A DNA stretch of 64,000 bases, taken from contig NZ_RJKR01000005.1 of NCBI RefSeq assembly GCF_003752025.1, positions 968,241-1,032,240 on the forward strand, read 5' to 3'. Source of the stretch: Curtobacterium sp. PhB115 (GTDB taxonomy: Bacteria; Actinomycetota; Actinomycetes; Actinomycetales; Microbacteriaceae). Below the pieces are notes generated by a model. It was not told the origin of the DNA. It saw only the letters and a list, made by a program, of their open reading frames with translations, and did not search any database. Below, in pieces: positions 17,433-25,669 of this stretch (position 1 is the first letter of the stretch; every line of letters begins with the position of its first letter). The translations under genes were made by a program, and so were the position numbers.

Positions 17433-19478
17433 ATGACCGTCACATCCCCCGCAACCCAGCCGGGAGGCCCGGCACCGGAATCCGCGCCCGTCACCGCGCG
17501 CACGTCCACCGTCGCGACGGTCCTGGTCATCGCGATCCCGCTCGCGGCGGCGTGCTCGGTCCTCGGCATGACGGTCACCGGTGCCTTCACCGCGAGCCAG
17601 CAGCTGGTCTCCGCCGGCGACGTCGTCGAGTACGGCCTGCCGATCGCCCGCGTGGTGCACGACACCATGGCCGCGCTCACCATCGGGCTGCTCATCGTCG
17701 CGGCGTTCGCGCTGCCGGCGCAGAAGAAGGACCACCGCTCGATGTCGAGCGTGCAGCACCGAGCCACCCGGTGGGCCGCGGCGACCGGGGCGGTCTGGTT
17801 CCTCGCCGCCGCCGTGAGCATCGTCCTCACGGGGGCGAACACCCTCGGCGTCCCGCTCACGAGTCCGGTGTTCGCCCGGAACTTCATGCTCTTCGCGTTC
17901 CAGGTCGAGATCGGGCAGGCGCTCGTCGTCTCCGCCGCCGCCATCCTCATCGCCACCGTCATCGCGGCGTTCGCGACCCGGGTCACGACCCTCGCGATCG
18001 CCACGGTGTTCGGCCTCTTCGCGCTGCTCCCCCTCGCACTGTCCGGCCACGCCGCCGGGTCGCTCGAGCACGCGAACGCGGTCAACTCGCTCGCGATCCA
18101 CCTGATCGGTGTCTGCGTCTGGGCCGGCGGGCTCGTCGCCGTCGTCGTGCTGCGGACGAGGACGAAGGGGGCCACCGGCCGTGTGGTCTCCCGGTACTCG
18201 ACCCTCGCCGCATGGTCGTTCGGCGCCGTCGCGTTCTCCGGCATCGTCAACGCCTCGCTGCGACTGACCGGTCCGCTCGACCTCGTCACCACCCCGTACG
18301 GCGCGCTCATCACCGTCAAGGCCGCGATCCTGGTGCTGCTCGGGCTCGCCGGCGTCGTGCAACGCCGGAAGCTCGTGCCCGGTCTGCTCCGCGCACCCCT
18401 CGACCGCCGACTGTTCACGCGGTTCGCCCTGGCCGAGATCGTCTTCATGGCCGTCGCGATCGGCGTCTCCGTCGCCGTCTCCCGGTCGCAGCCGCCGATC
18501 CCGCAGACCCCGGAGACGGGCGAGGACACCCGCTCGGGCCTGATCGGGTTCCCCTTCCCGCCAGCGCAGACCATGCAGACGTACCTGACGCAGTGGCACA
18601 TCGACTGGGTGTGGCTCGGGCTCGCCGTGGTCGGCGCGGTCTGGTACCTGCTCGCCGTCCGGAAGCTGCGGAAGCGCGGGGACAAGTGGCCCGTCGGGCG
18701 GACCATCGCCTGGCTGATCGGCTGCGCCCTCTTCATCTGGACCACCTCGGCAGGCCCCGCCGTCTACGGCATGATCCACTTCTCGTCGCACATGCTCCAG
18801 CACATGCTGCTGATGATGTTCGTGCCGCTGCCGCTCGTGCTCGGCGGACCGGTGCTCCTGGCACTGCGGACCCTGCCGGTACGGAACGACGGGTCTCGGG
18901 GCGCCCGCGAATGGCTCATGCTCTTCGTGCACTCGCGTTACATGCAGTTCATGGGGAAGCCCGCCGTCGCCGGTGTGATCTTCGCCGGGTCGCTCGTGGT
19001 GTTCTACTTCACGCCGGCGTACCAGGCGGCGATGCAGTCCCACGAGTGGCACGTCGCGATGGTCGTCCACTTCGTGCTGAGCGGCTACCTGTTCTTCTGG
19101 GTGTTCGTCGGGGTCGACCCGGGGCCGAAGCGTCCGCCGTACCCGATCCTGATCATCGCGCTGCTGGCCACCCTGGCGTTCCACGCGTTCTTCGGTGTCG
19201 CCGTGATGACCTCGCAGTCGGTGTTCGCGGTCGACTGGTTCCACGCGCTCGGGCAGACGAACGACGCCGCACTGCTCGACGACCAGCACACCGGTGGCGG
19301 GATCGCCTGGGGCGCGTCCGAGCTGCCGATGGTCTTCGTCGCGCTGCTCGTGGTGAAGAACTGGATGCGCACCGACAAGCGGGAGGCAAAGCGCCTCGAC
19401 CGCAAGGCCGAGCGCGACGGGGACGCCGACCTGAAGGCGTACAACGAGCGGCTCGCGGCGATGAACGAGCGCGACTGA
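17433..19478 (+). CDS. CopD-CtaG fusion, copper/cytochrome oxidase assembly membrane protein
   Basis: A 681-residue polytopic protein (about 15 hydrophobic helices). The N-terminal half resembles CopD copper-transport proteins (GHAAGSLEHANAVNSLAIHL, then GLVAVVVL); the C-terminal half is the caa3-oxidase CtaG domain with IHFSSHMLQHMLLMM and HEWHVAMVVHFVLSGYLFFW, rich in His and Met that could bind Cu(I). Such fusions are standard in actinobacteria and probably deliver copper to cytochrome c oxidase. ATG 17433 is preferred to the adjacent TTG. A paralogue lies at 57620-59536. Confidence 0.85.
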   Translation: MTVTSPATQPGGPAPESAPVTARTSTVATVLVIAIPLAAACSVLGMTVTGAFTASQQLVSAGDVVEYGLPIARVVHDTMAALTIGLLIVAAFALPAQKKDHRSMSSVQHRATRWAAATGAVWFLAAAVSIVLTGANTLGVPLTSPVFARNFMLFAFQVEIGQALVVSAAAILIATVIAAFATRVTTLAIATVFGLFALLPLALSGHAAGSLEHANAVNSLAIHLIGVCVWAGGLVAVVVLRTRTKGATGRVVSRYSTLAAWSFGAVAFSGIVNASLRLTGPLDLVTTPYGALITVKAAILVLLGLAGVVQRRKLVPGLLRAPLDRRLFTRFALAEIVFMAVAIGVSVAVSRSQPPIPQTPETGEDTRSGLIGFPFPPAQTMQTYLTQWHIDWVWLGLAVVGAVWYLLAVRKLRKRGDKWPVGRTIAWLIGCALFIWTTSAGPAVYGMIHFSSHMLQHMLLMMFVPLPLVLGGPVLLALRTLPVRNDGSRGAREWLMLFVHSRYMQFMGKPAVAGVIFAGSLVVFYFTPAYQAAMQSHEWHVAMVVHFVLSGYLFFWVFVGVDPGPKRPPYPILIIALLATLAFHAFFGVAVMTSQSVFAVDWFHALGQTNDAALLDDQHTGGGIAWGASELPMVFVALLVVKNWMRTDKREAKRLDRKAERDGDADLKAYNERLAAMNERD

Positions 19479-19530
19479 GGCGCTGCGGGCGGGGGGCTGC
19501 GCGGGGGCGGGCTTCGGGGCTCCGTTTCCG

Positions 19531-19900
19531 CAGTGTGCGAGGTTCCGTTCACGGTGCGACGCCGAACGGGTCGCACACTGCGCGGAACCTCGCACCGTGC
19601 GAGCCGCGCGGGCCGGGCTCTCGCACCGTGCGACCTGCGCGCCCGGTTGACCTCGCACCGTGCGACCCGGAGCCAGTGTGCGAGGTTCCGTTCACCGTGC
19701 GACGCCGAACAGGTCGCACACTGCGCGGAACCTCGCACCGTGCGAGCCGCGCGGGCCGGACCCTCGCACCGTGCGACCCACGCGCCCGGTTGACCTCGCA
19801 CCGTGCGACCCGGAGCCAGTGTGCGAGGTTCCGTTCACCGTGCGAGGCCGAACGGGTCGCACACTGCGCGGAACCTCGCACCGTGCGAGCCGCGCAGGCC
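19531..19900. repeat. 143-bp tandem repeat array of nested palindromes (2.6 copies)
   Basis: Copies run 19531-19673, 19674-19816 and 19817 to about 19900 (partial) and differ at only a few positions. Each unit holds a long imperfect stem-loop (GTGCGAGGTTCCG paired with CGGAACCTCGCAC) and short palindromes of the form TCGCACCGTGCGA. A diverged single copy is at 51244-51396. It fills most of the 486-bp gap between two convergent genes. Apparent open frames across it are low-complexity products of the repeat and were not called. Confidence 0.92.
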
Positions 19901-19910
19901 GGACACACGA

Positions 19911-19948
19911 AGAACCGCGCACCAGGCGTGAGCCCGGTGCGCGGTTCT
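19911..19948 (-). terminator. Hairpin terminator of the surface-protein gene
   Basis: Thirteen-bp perfect arms (AGAACCGCGCACC and complement) around a 12-base loop, 16 bp beyond the minus-strand stop at 19965. Confidence 0.8.
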
Positions 19949-19964
19949 GTCGTGACGTCGCTGG

Positions 19965-22900
19965 TTACTCGGCGGCGGCGGTGTCGACGACCGCACCGCG
20001 AGCGGCCCGGGTCCGACGAGCCATCAGGAGCACGAGGCCCGCGATGAGCAGGGCGGCGCCCAGGGCGATGCCGGTGCCGATCGCGACCGGAGCACCCGTG
20101 AACGCGAGCTCGCCGGTGCCGGCGGGCACGGCGGAGGCGGACGCACTCGGCGCGGCGGGCGCCCTCGTGGCGACCGGAGCCGTCGTGGCACCCGGGACCG
20201 TGGGGTCGGCCGTGACGGGTGCCGAAGCCGTGGGCTCCGACGTCGGCTCGTCCGTGGGGTCGGGCGTCGGCTCCTCGGTGGGGGCCGCAGCGACGACGAT
20301 CTCGAGCGAGCTGCTCGAGGCAGCGAACGAGGCATCACCGCTGTACGCGGCGGTCACCGTGTTCGTGCCGACCGGCAGTGCGTCGGTCTCGCAGGTCGTC
20401 TCCGGCAGGGTGACGGTGCAGAGGACGGAGCCGTCCGCGGCGGTGAACGTCACGGTGCCGGTCGCACCCTCGGGCAGGCCGGAGGCGGTCAGGCGGACCT
20501 TCGCGCCCACGACCGGGGCGGTCGCGTCGGTGCTCGCCACGAGCTCCGTCGACTGTGCGGTCACGACGAGGTCGAACGGCGCACCGTCGGCGGGCTCGTA
20601 GTTGTCGTCGCCGCTGTAGTGGGCGTGCACGGTGTACTTGCCGCCGGGCAGGTTCGCCGGGATCGCACACGTGGTGTCGGGCAGCGTCGCGGTGCAGAGG
20701 ACGGTGCCGTCGTCCGTGACGTACTCGATGGTGCCGGTGGCGTCCTCGGGCACGTTCGGGGTGTCGAGCGTGGTGGTCTCACCGTGCGTGACCGTCACCG
20801 TGGTGTCGGGTGCGGTCGGCTCGCCACCCTCGCTCGGGTCGCCGCCCTCGCTCGGGTCGCCGCCTTCGCTCGGGTCACCGCCACCGGTGCCGGGCTGGGT
20901 ACCGATGGTCGTCGAGGCCTTGCGGACCGTCAGGTCCACCGCGACCGAGGCCGACCCGGTGTGCAGGGCGTCACCGGAGTAGACGGCGGTGACGGTGTGC
21001 GTGCCGGCGCTCAGGCCCTCGGCGACGCAGCTGGTCTCGGGCAGGGTCGCCGTGCACAGGAGGCTCTCGCCCTCGCGGTACTCGATGGTGCCGGTCGGGG
21101 CGGCGACCGTGTCGGTGCCGGAGCCGAGGCCGGTCACGTCGAGCGTGATCGGCTCACCGTAGGCGGCGGACGACGGGGTCGTCGTCAGCGTGACCTCGGT
21201 CGAGACCTTGGTCACGGTGAGCGCACCGCTGTCGGTGGCGCCGGTGTGGTCGGCGTCGCCCTCGTACGTGGCGGTGAACCCGGTCGTGCCGACCTTCGAG
21301 GTCGGGACGTCGCACGATGCGGCGCCGTCGACGATCTTCGCCGTGCAGAGGTCCGCGCCGGACTCGGTGTCGGTGAAGACGACCGACCCGGTGGGTGCGG
21401 TGGCGCCGGACTCCTCGGACGAGGCGACCTTCGCGGTCAGGGTGGCGGTGTCGCCGACGGTCGCGGTGGCGTCGGCGACGGACAGCGACGTGCCCTGCGG
21501 CTCGACGGTCAGGTCACCGGTGACGGTCACGGCCTCGGCGTCGGTCGACGCGACGACGGTGGAGATCGTCGCCGAGCGCGCGGCGCCGGTCACCGTGTAC
21601 GGGATGGAGAGCGTCGGCAGCACCGTGCCGGGCGCGAGGGGCGATGCCGCGTCGACGGCCTGGTCGCAGGTGACGACCCGTCCGACCGGCGGCTGGCAGG
21701 TCCAGCCCGCACCGGTCACGCCGGAGACGTCCGGCGTGACGCCGGCCGGGAACGTGGTCGTGGTGCGCACGAGCTGCGACTCCGAGCCGCCGTCAGCGGA
21801 GACGGAGGGGGTGACCGTGTACGCGCCGGAACCGGCGTGCGCGACGGTGGCCGGGTCTCCAGTGCTGGCGGTCAGGGCCGGGACCGGACCGGCGGCCGTC
21901 GTGGTGCGGAGGTAGTTGACCTCGTGGATGTCGTTCTGTCCGCCGGTGCCCGCGACCCACCCGTAGGTGAGCTTGTAGGGGTAGCCGGTGGCCGGGTCGA
22001 CCCACGACGGGTCGACGTTCGCGGCGTTCGTGCCGGTGAGCTCCGGGAGCGCACCGCGGACGACCTGCTGCGTGCCGCCGATCGAGGTGAAGACGACCGC
22101 GTACTGGCCGGCGGGGACGGAGACCGACGGGTTGTCCTGGGCGGCGAGCGCCGACGAGGTCGGGTTGATCACGATCTCGACGGGCACCTTGGCCTGCGAG
22201 CGGTTCGTGACGTCGGTCTTGTTGAGCGAGCCGTTGACCACGGTGCGGGACTGGACGCAGTACCCGGTGCTGCCGTCGCCGGGGCCACGGACCGTCACGG
22301 CGTTCGCGGTGAGGGAGCCGTTCGTGCCGGCGTCGTTCGTGCAGCCGCTGCCGCCGAACTGGCGGTTGCCGAAGTTGCCGAAGCGGTCGAGACCGATGCC
22401 GAGGTACGCGTGGGACAGGCCCTGCGCGTTGTTCGCGGTGCTGGCGCTGTAGCCGAGCGACCCGCCGAGGTACCCGATCTTGGCCGGCACGGTCGGGTTG
22501 TACGGGTCGGTCGCGGCGAGGTAGAACACGATGCCGTCGGCCGAGGTGCCGTTGTACTGGTAGCTGTCGAACACCGCGTCGATGCCCTTGGTGATCGGCA
22601 CGGACTGCTTCGCACCGAGACCGCCGGCCTGGTCGTTCACCGCACCGGTCAGCCGGAGCGCGCCGGCGTCCGGGGCGTCGGAGGCACCGGCGCACGTCGG
22701 GACGGAGCCGTCGTTGGTGGTGCCGGAGCCGGGCTTCGCGGTGAGGCACGCGACGTTCGCGGCGCCCGACTGCGTCGACGGCATGATGTACGCGTTGCCG
22801 GCGCTGATGCCGGTGAACCCCTCGTTGACGAAGGTGGTCTGCGCCGGTGCCGCGGCGGACGCGGCAGTCGTGCCGGCCCCCACGAGCGCGACGCCCGCGA

Positions 22901-22973
22901 GACCGGCGATGACCACGCCGGTGAGGATGCTGCGCGCACGCATGACGGCACGCTTCTGGGATTGTGAACGCAC
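19965..22973 (-). CDS. Cell-wall-anchored lectin/Ig-repeat surface protein (LAFTG)
   Basis: A 1002-residue exported protein. A signal peptide ends near TTAASAAA. Residues about 45-300 look like an L-type lectin beta-sandwich (SADGIVFYLAATDP, GGSLGYS, YLGIGLDRFGNFGN). Then a conserved-repeat region and about five bacterial Ig-like (Big_3-type) domains, each with LCTATLP-type blocks and TYEGDADHTG or VYSGDALHTG motifs, broken by a DPSEGG repeat linker. The C-terminus has LAFTG, a hydrophobic helix and RRTRAARG, a class E sortase signal. GTG 22973 is used; ATG 22943 (MRARSILTG) is equally possible, as both ribosome sites are weak. Likely an adhesin for glycans. Confidence 0.85.
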   Translation of the reverse strand: MRSQSQKRAVMRARSILTGVVIAGLAGVALVGAGTTAASAAAPAQTTFVNEGFTGISAGNAYIMPSTQSGAANVACLTAKPGSGTTNDGSVPTCAGASDAPDAGALRLTGAVNDQAGGLGAKQSVPITKGIDAVFDSYQYNGTSADGIVFYLAATDPYNPTVPAKIGYLGGSLGYSASTANNAQGLSHAYLGIGLDRFGNFGNRQFGGSGCTNDAGTNGSLTANAVTVRGPGDGSTGYCVQSRTVVNGSLNKTDVTNRSQAKVPVEIVINPTSSALAAQDNPSVSVPAGQYAVVFTSIGGTQQVVRGALPELTGTNAANVDPSWVDPATGYPYKLTYGWVAGTGGQNDIHEVNYLRTTTAAGPVPALTASTGDPATVAHAGSGAYTVTPSVSADGGSESQLVRTTTTFPAGVTPDVSGVTGAGWTCQPPVGRVVTCDQAVDAASPLAPGTVLPTLSIPYTVTGAARSATISTVVASTDAEAVTVTGDLTVEPQGTSLSVADATATVGDTATLTAKVASSEESGATAPTGSVVFTDTESGADLCTAKIVDGAASCDVPTSKVGTTGFTATYEGDADHTGATDSGALTVTKVSTEVTLTTTPSSAAYGEPITLDVTGLGSGTDTVAAPTGTIEYREGESLLCTATLPETSCVAEGLSAGTHTVTAVYSGDALHTGSASVAVDLTVRKASTTIGTQPGTGGGDPSEGGDPSEGGDPSEGGEPTAPDTTVTVTHGETTTLDTPNVPEDATGTIEYVTDDGTVLCTATLPDTTCAIPANLPGGKYTVHAHYSGDDNYEPADGAPFDLVVTAQSTELVASTDATAPVVGAKVRLTASGLPEGATGTVTFTAADGSVLCTVTLPETTCETDALPVGTNTVTAAYSGDASFAASSSSLEIVVAAAPTEEPTPDPTDEPTSEPTASAPVTADPTVPGATTAPVATRAPAAPSASASAVPAGTGELAFTGAPVAIGTGIALGAALLIAGLVLLMARRTRAARGAVVDTAAAE

Positions 22974-23186
22974 TGGAGCCCTGTTCAGTGAGAAGAGCGG
23001 TGCCGACGAGGAGCGGAACCGCCCGGCTCGTCGGCTCGGGTCTTCACACCGTAGAGGCGGTCTGAGTACTCACCGGTCTCGAAACGGGCGATCGCACCAG
23101 AACTGGGGGCACGGTCGAGCCGCAGAACGCGGCTGCACACCGCGGAACGCAGCAGCGCGGGCCGCGCGCCGCGCGCCGCGCGCGCG

Positions 23187-23534
23187 TCAGTCGCCGTGGA
23201 CGATGCAGACCGCGTCGAGGTCCAGCGCAGCCTCGAGCGCAGCCGAGATGCCCGACTCGCCGTCGGACCCGGCCGGCGTCACGGTGTCGACCCACCAGAG
23301 CGGGGTCGTGAGCGTCGGGGCGTCCGGCAGGATCCGCTCGACCTCGTCGAGGGAGTCCACGCGCCGGACACCGAGCACCGTGATCACCGGGTGGGTGGCG
23401 TCACGGCAGACCTGCATCATCGGGCCGTCGTCGAGCGCTCGGACCCCCCACGTCTCGTCGTGCAGCAGCAGCGCCTCGGCCACCTCGCGCGTCTCGACGG
23501 GCTGACGGCAGAGGATCGTGACGTCACGCGGCAC
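23187..23534 (-). CDS. Uncharacterised 115-residue protein
   Basis: Not recognised. Starting at GTG 23534 (VPRDVTILCRQPVETREVAE), it overlaps the end of the upstream gene by 11 bases, so the two are coupled. The protein is acidic, soluble and contains DRDGxx-like loops only loosely; a beta-alpha pattern can be guessed from RDVTILC, PVITVLGV and WWVDTVTPA. No signal or membrane segment. It probably works with its partner at 23524-24648. Confidence 0.55.
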   Translation of the reverse strand: MPRDVTILCRQPVETREVAEALLLHDETWGVRALDDGPMMQVCRDATHPVITVLGVRRVDSLDEVERILPDAPTLTTPLWWVDTVTPAGSDGESGISAALEAALDLDAVCIVHGD

Positions 23535-24648
23535 CCTGACCCCCAGCGACGCGGACGTGGCCGTCGAGGGTGCCCTCGTCGTGCGCCGGGTCGAGCGGCG
23601 CACCGCCGACGAGTTCGAGGAACCGGTCCTCGTCGATGCGGTCGAGGAAGGACTCGAGCGCCTCCCAGCCGTCCTCGAACCGGACGATCATCCCGCTGTC
23701 ACCGGCGTCGCCGCCGTCTGCACCCGATCCGTCGGTGTCGGACGCACCAGCACCGGCTGCCCGCCGAGCGCCGAACGTCGCCGTCGTCGTGCGCGGTGGT
23801 GGCCACACCCCGTCGCGGTCCAGGAACCCGGAGGCCTCGGGGCCGACGACGACCGCCAGGGGCGACGGTTCGCCGTGCGAGACCGCACGAACGAGGTGGT
23901 CGGCGTCGCCGCGGCGCTGCATCACCACGCCGAACACCGGGACGACCTCGTCCGCGACCTGCTGCACGGCGTCGAACAACCGGTTCGCGAGCTCGGGATC
24001 GGTGTTCTCCTCGGGGACGGTCAGGACGGCGGCCATCGTCTCGACGACGACCCTGTCGACCAGGTGCGCGGTCATCGTGGCGGAGAAGCCCTCGCCGACG
24101 GCGTACGACGTGGAGACGCCCGGGGCCTCGTGCTTGGCGTACTGCGTGACGACCCAGCGGTCCCACGGCACCGCGAGCGGCTCGGCGGTGCCCCAGCGGG
24201 TGGGACAGGTGCCGACGGTGTGGCACAGGGCCTCGATCGCGGAGCCCATGTCGATCGCCCGCTCGGCGTGGTGGCGGAGCGTCAGGTCGATGCTGATCTG
24301 CCGGACCGAGTCGGCGGAGACGGGGTGTTCCGGCGACGGAGTGCCGACGAGTTCGGGGCCGCGGTGCACGAAGTCCTCGATCCCGGAGGCGGCGACCCCG
24401 GTCCGTCCGTCGCGCAGGGTCCCGTCGAAGTCGGCGACGGCCCAGGCCGCTCCGTACGCACCGAGGGCGTGGCGGAGGGCGGGCGTGACGGCGGATTCGC
24501 GGCCGGTGCGGAGCACGACCATGCGTCCGGCGGCCGCGGAACGGCGGAGCAGGGAGGCGAGCGCCTCCGTCAGCCACACGACCGGCGATGCGGACTCGAC
24601 CACGATTGCGGGGCCGACCACGTCGTCGATGAGGGGATGCCTGACCAT
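23524..24648 (-). CDS. Uncharacterised protein, DUF6177-like (tentative)
   Basis: A 374-residue soluble protein beginning MVRHPLIDDVVGPAIVVE, nine bases after GAGGAGG. The N-terminal third looks alpha/beta with LTEALASLLRRSAAAGRMVVLRTGRES and WAVADFDGTLRDG; the middle carries PTRWGTAEPLAVPWDRW and the end is acidic with EDGWEALESFLDRIDEDR. From memory this resembles actinobacterial proteins labelled DUF6177, some of which sit near type VII secretion genes; no such genes are in this window. Function unknown. Confidence 0.5.
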   Translation of the reverse strand: MVRHPLIDDVVGPAIVVESASPVVWLTEALASLLRRSAAAGRMVVLRTGRESAVTPALRHALGAYGAAWAVADFDGTLRDGRTGVAASGIEDFVHRGPELVGTPSPEHPVSADSVRQISIDLTLRHHAERAIDMGSAIEALCHTVGTCPTRWGTAEPLAVPWDRWVVTQYAKHEAPGVSTSYAVGEGFSATMTAHLVDRVVVETMAAVLTVPEENTDPELANRLFDAVQQVADEVVPVFGVVMQRRGDADHLVRAVSHGEPSPLAVVVGPEASGFLDRDGVWPPPRTTTATFGARRAAGAGASDTDGSGADGGDAGDSGMIVRFEDGWEALESFLDRIDEDRFLELVGGAPLDPAHDEGTLDGHVRVAGGQGAA

Positions 24649-24847
24649 CCGGTCCTCCTCGGGTTCTTCGGCGCTGGATCTCCCTGGACGGTACACACGT
24701 CTCACGACACCTGTCCGTCAGGCTGGCGTGCTCACAGCGGAGACTCGGGAGGCCCGCCACACGTCCGGCAGGAGGCGTACGGTGCGCGGTCGGCTGGCTT
24801 CCAGGCGAGAATCCGCTAGGCTTGCCGAGTCCCGTTCTGCGGGGTGC

Positions 24848-24921
24848 GCGAGTGTAGTTCAATGGTAGAACTCCAGCTTCCCAAGCTGGTAGCGCGGGTT
24901 CGATTCCCGTCACTCGCTCCA
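24848..24921 (+). tRNA. tRNA-Gly (CCC anticodon)
   Basis: The cloverleaf folds by eye: acceptor GCGAGTG with CACTCGC, anticodon stem CCAGC with GCTGG around loop TTCCCAA (anticodon CCC), and T-arm GCGGGTTCGATTCCCGT. The CCA end is encoded (24919-24921). It is followed after only 14 bp by a GntR gene. Confidence 0.95.
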
Positions 24922-24923
24922 AC

Positions 24924-24929
24924 TAGCAT
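24924..24929 (+). promoter_or_regulatory. -10 element of the leaderless GntR gene
   Basis: TAGCAT matches TANNNT and ends six bases before the GTG start at 24936. There is no space for a ribosome-binding site between the tRNA end and the start codon, so the mRNA is probably leaderless. The -35 region must lie inside the tRNA T-arm (TTCGAT at 24899-24904 is the nearest candidate). Confidence 0.6.
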
Positions 24930-24935
24930 CGTGCT

Positions 24936-25553
24936 GTGGAGTCCAAGCCGGCATCTGTCCTCAAGGCGATCAGGGCCGAGATCATCGCCGGGACGCTTGC
25001 ACGCGGTTCCCGGCTGAAGGAAGACACCCTCGCCGAACGCTTCGGCGTTTCGCGGGTTCCCGTGCGCGAGGCACTCCGGCAGCTGGAGACCGAGGGGTTC
25101 GTCGAGTCCGAGAAGTTCAAGGGCGTCCGGGTCGCCGACTCCTCGACCGAGGTGGTCATCGAGCTCATGCAGATCCGACGCGGGCTCGAGGTGCTGGCCG
25201 CGGAGCTGGCCGCTCGTCGCCAAGGCGGTGAGTGCGCCGACCTGCTCCGCGCCGTCGGTCGCGAGGAACGCTCCGACCAAGAGGTCGAGGCCGCGCAGTC
25301 GCCGCGGTTCGCATTCCACGGACTGGTGGCGCGTGCCTCGGGCAACAGCCGGCTCGAGACGATGATCGATCACCTCATCCATCAGACGGCGTGGGCGTTC
25401 GAGCGCGTGACGCAGGACGAGGTGGCCTCGAGCAGCGATGACCACACCGCCGTCGCCGGTGCGATCCTGCGCGGCGCGTCGGTGCAAGCGGGGCTCCTGA
25501 TGGACGAGCACCTGCGCCGCGACGAGGCGATCTACCGAGCGCTGAACTCGTAA
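24936..25553 (+). CDS. GntR family (FadR/FCD-type) transcriptional regulator
   Basis: A 205-residue regulator. The winged HTH is LAERFGVSRVPVREALRQLETEGFVE (about residues 33-58); the C-terminal all-helical FCD ligand domain has IRRGLEVLAAELAARR, FHGLVARASGNSRL and the metal-binding His pattern (FHGL, DDHTAV, MDEHLRRDE). FCD members sense amino or keto acids. GTG 24936 is chosen because the -10 element leaves no room upstream. It stands just before the MFS-led operon and two operator-like sites, so it is the likely regulator of that operon. Confidence 0.9.
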   Translation: MESKPASVLKAIRAEIIAGTLARGSRLKEDTLAERFGVSRVPVREALRQLETEGFVESEKFKGVRVADSSTEVVIELMQIRRGLEVLAAELAARRQGGECADLLRAVGREERSDQEVEAAQSPRFAFHGLVARASGNSRLETMIDHLIHQTAWAFERVTQDEVASSSDDHTAVAGAILRGASVQAGLLMDEHLRRDEAIYRALNS

Positions 25554-25556
25554 GAA

Positions 25557-25566
25557 CGTATACGAA
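25557..25566. promoter_or_regulatory. GntR operator-like site 1
   Basis: CGTATACGAA, with the palindromic core CGTATACG, four bases past the GntR stop codon. It shares TTCGTATAC (opposite strand) with site 2, 50 bp downstream. Confidence 0.55.
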
Positions 25567-25606
25567 GCGAGAACGTAGTCCGCCTGAAACCAGCCCGAAA
25601 CAGCCT

Positions 25607-25619
25607 TTCGTATACAAAA
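25607..25619. promoter_or_regulatory. GntR operator-like site 2 overlapping the MFS promoter
   Basis: TCGTATACAA at 25608-25617 fits the FadR-subfamily consensus TNGTNNACNA exactly. It contains TATACA, a possible -10 element, so binding would block the MFS operon. Together with site 1 it suggests a looped or cooperative arrangement. Confidence 0.65.
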
Positions 25620-25669
25620 GAGTGACCGCACGGTGCACCCACCTCACTCTTCCCCCGCTGGAGTTACGA

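Noticed and set aside
19531..19900. CRISPR array
   Set aside because: Units are 143 bp with no unique spacers and no cas genes are present; the repeats are nested palindromes.
16343..20047. A 1234-residue plus-strand open frame across the GNAT, CopD-CtaG and repeat regions
   Set aside because: It lies in another frame over clear genes, is dominated by Arg, Gly, Pro and Ala, and has no domain. It is a high-GC shadow.
20619..22967. A 782-residue plus-strand frame opposite the LAFTG protein
   Set aside because: No start context or domain; the minus strand has a signal peptide, Ig repeats and a sorting signal.
23100..23186. Structured RNA in the GC-rich stretch with repeated GCGCGCCG
   Set aside because: Simple low-complexity sequence; no conserved fold could be supported.
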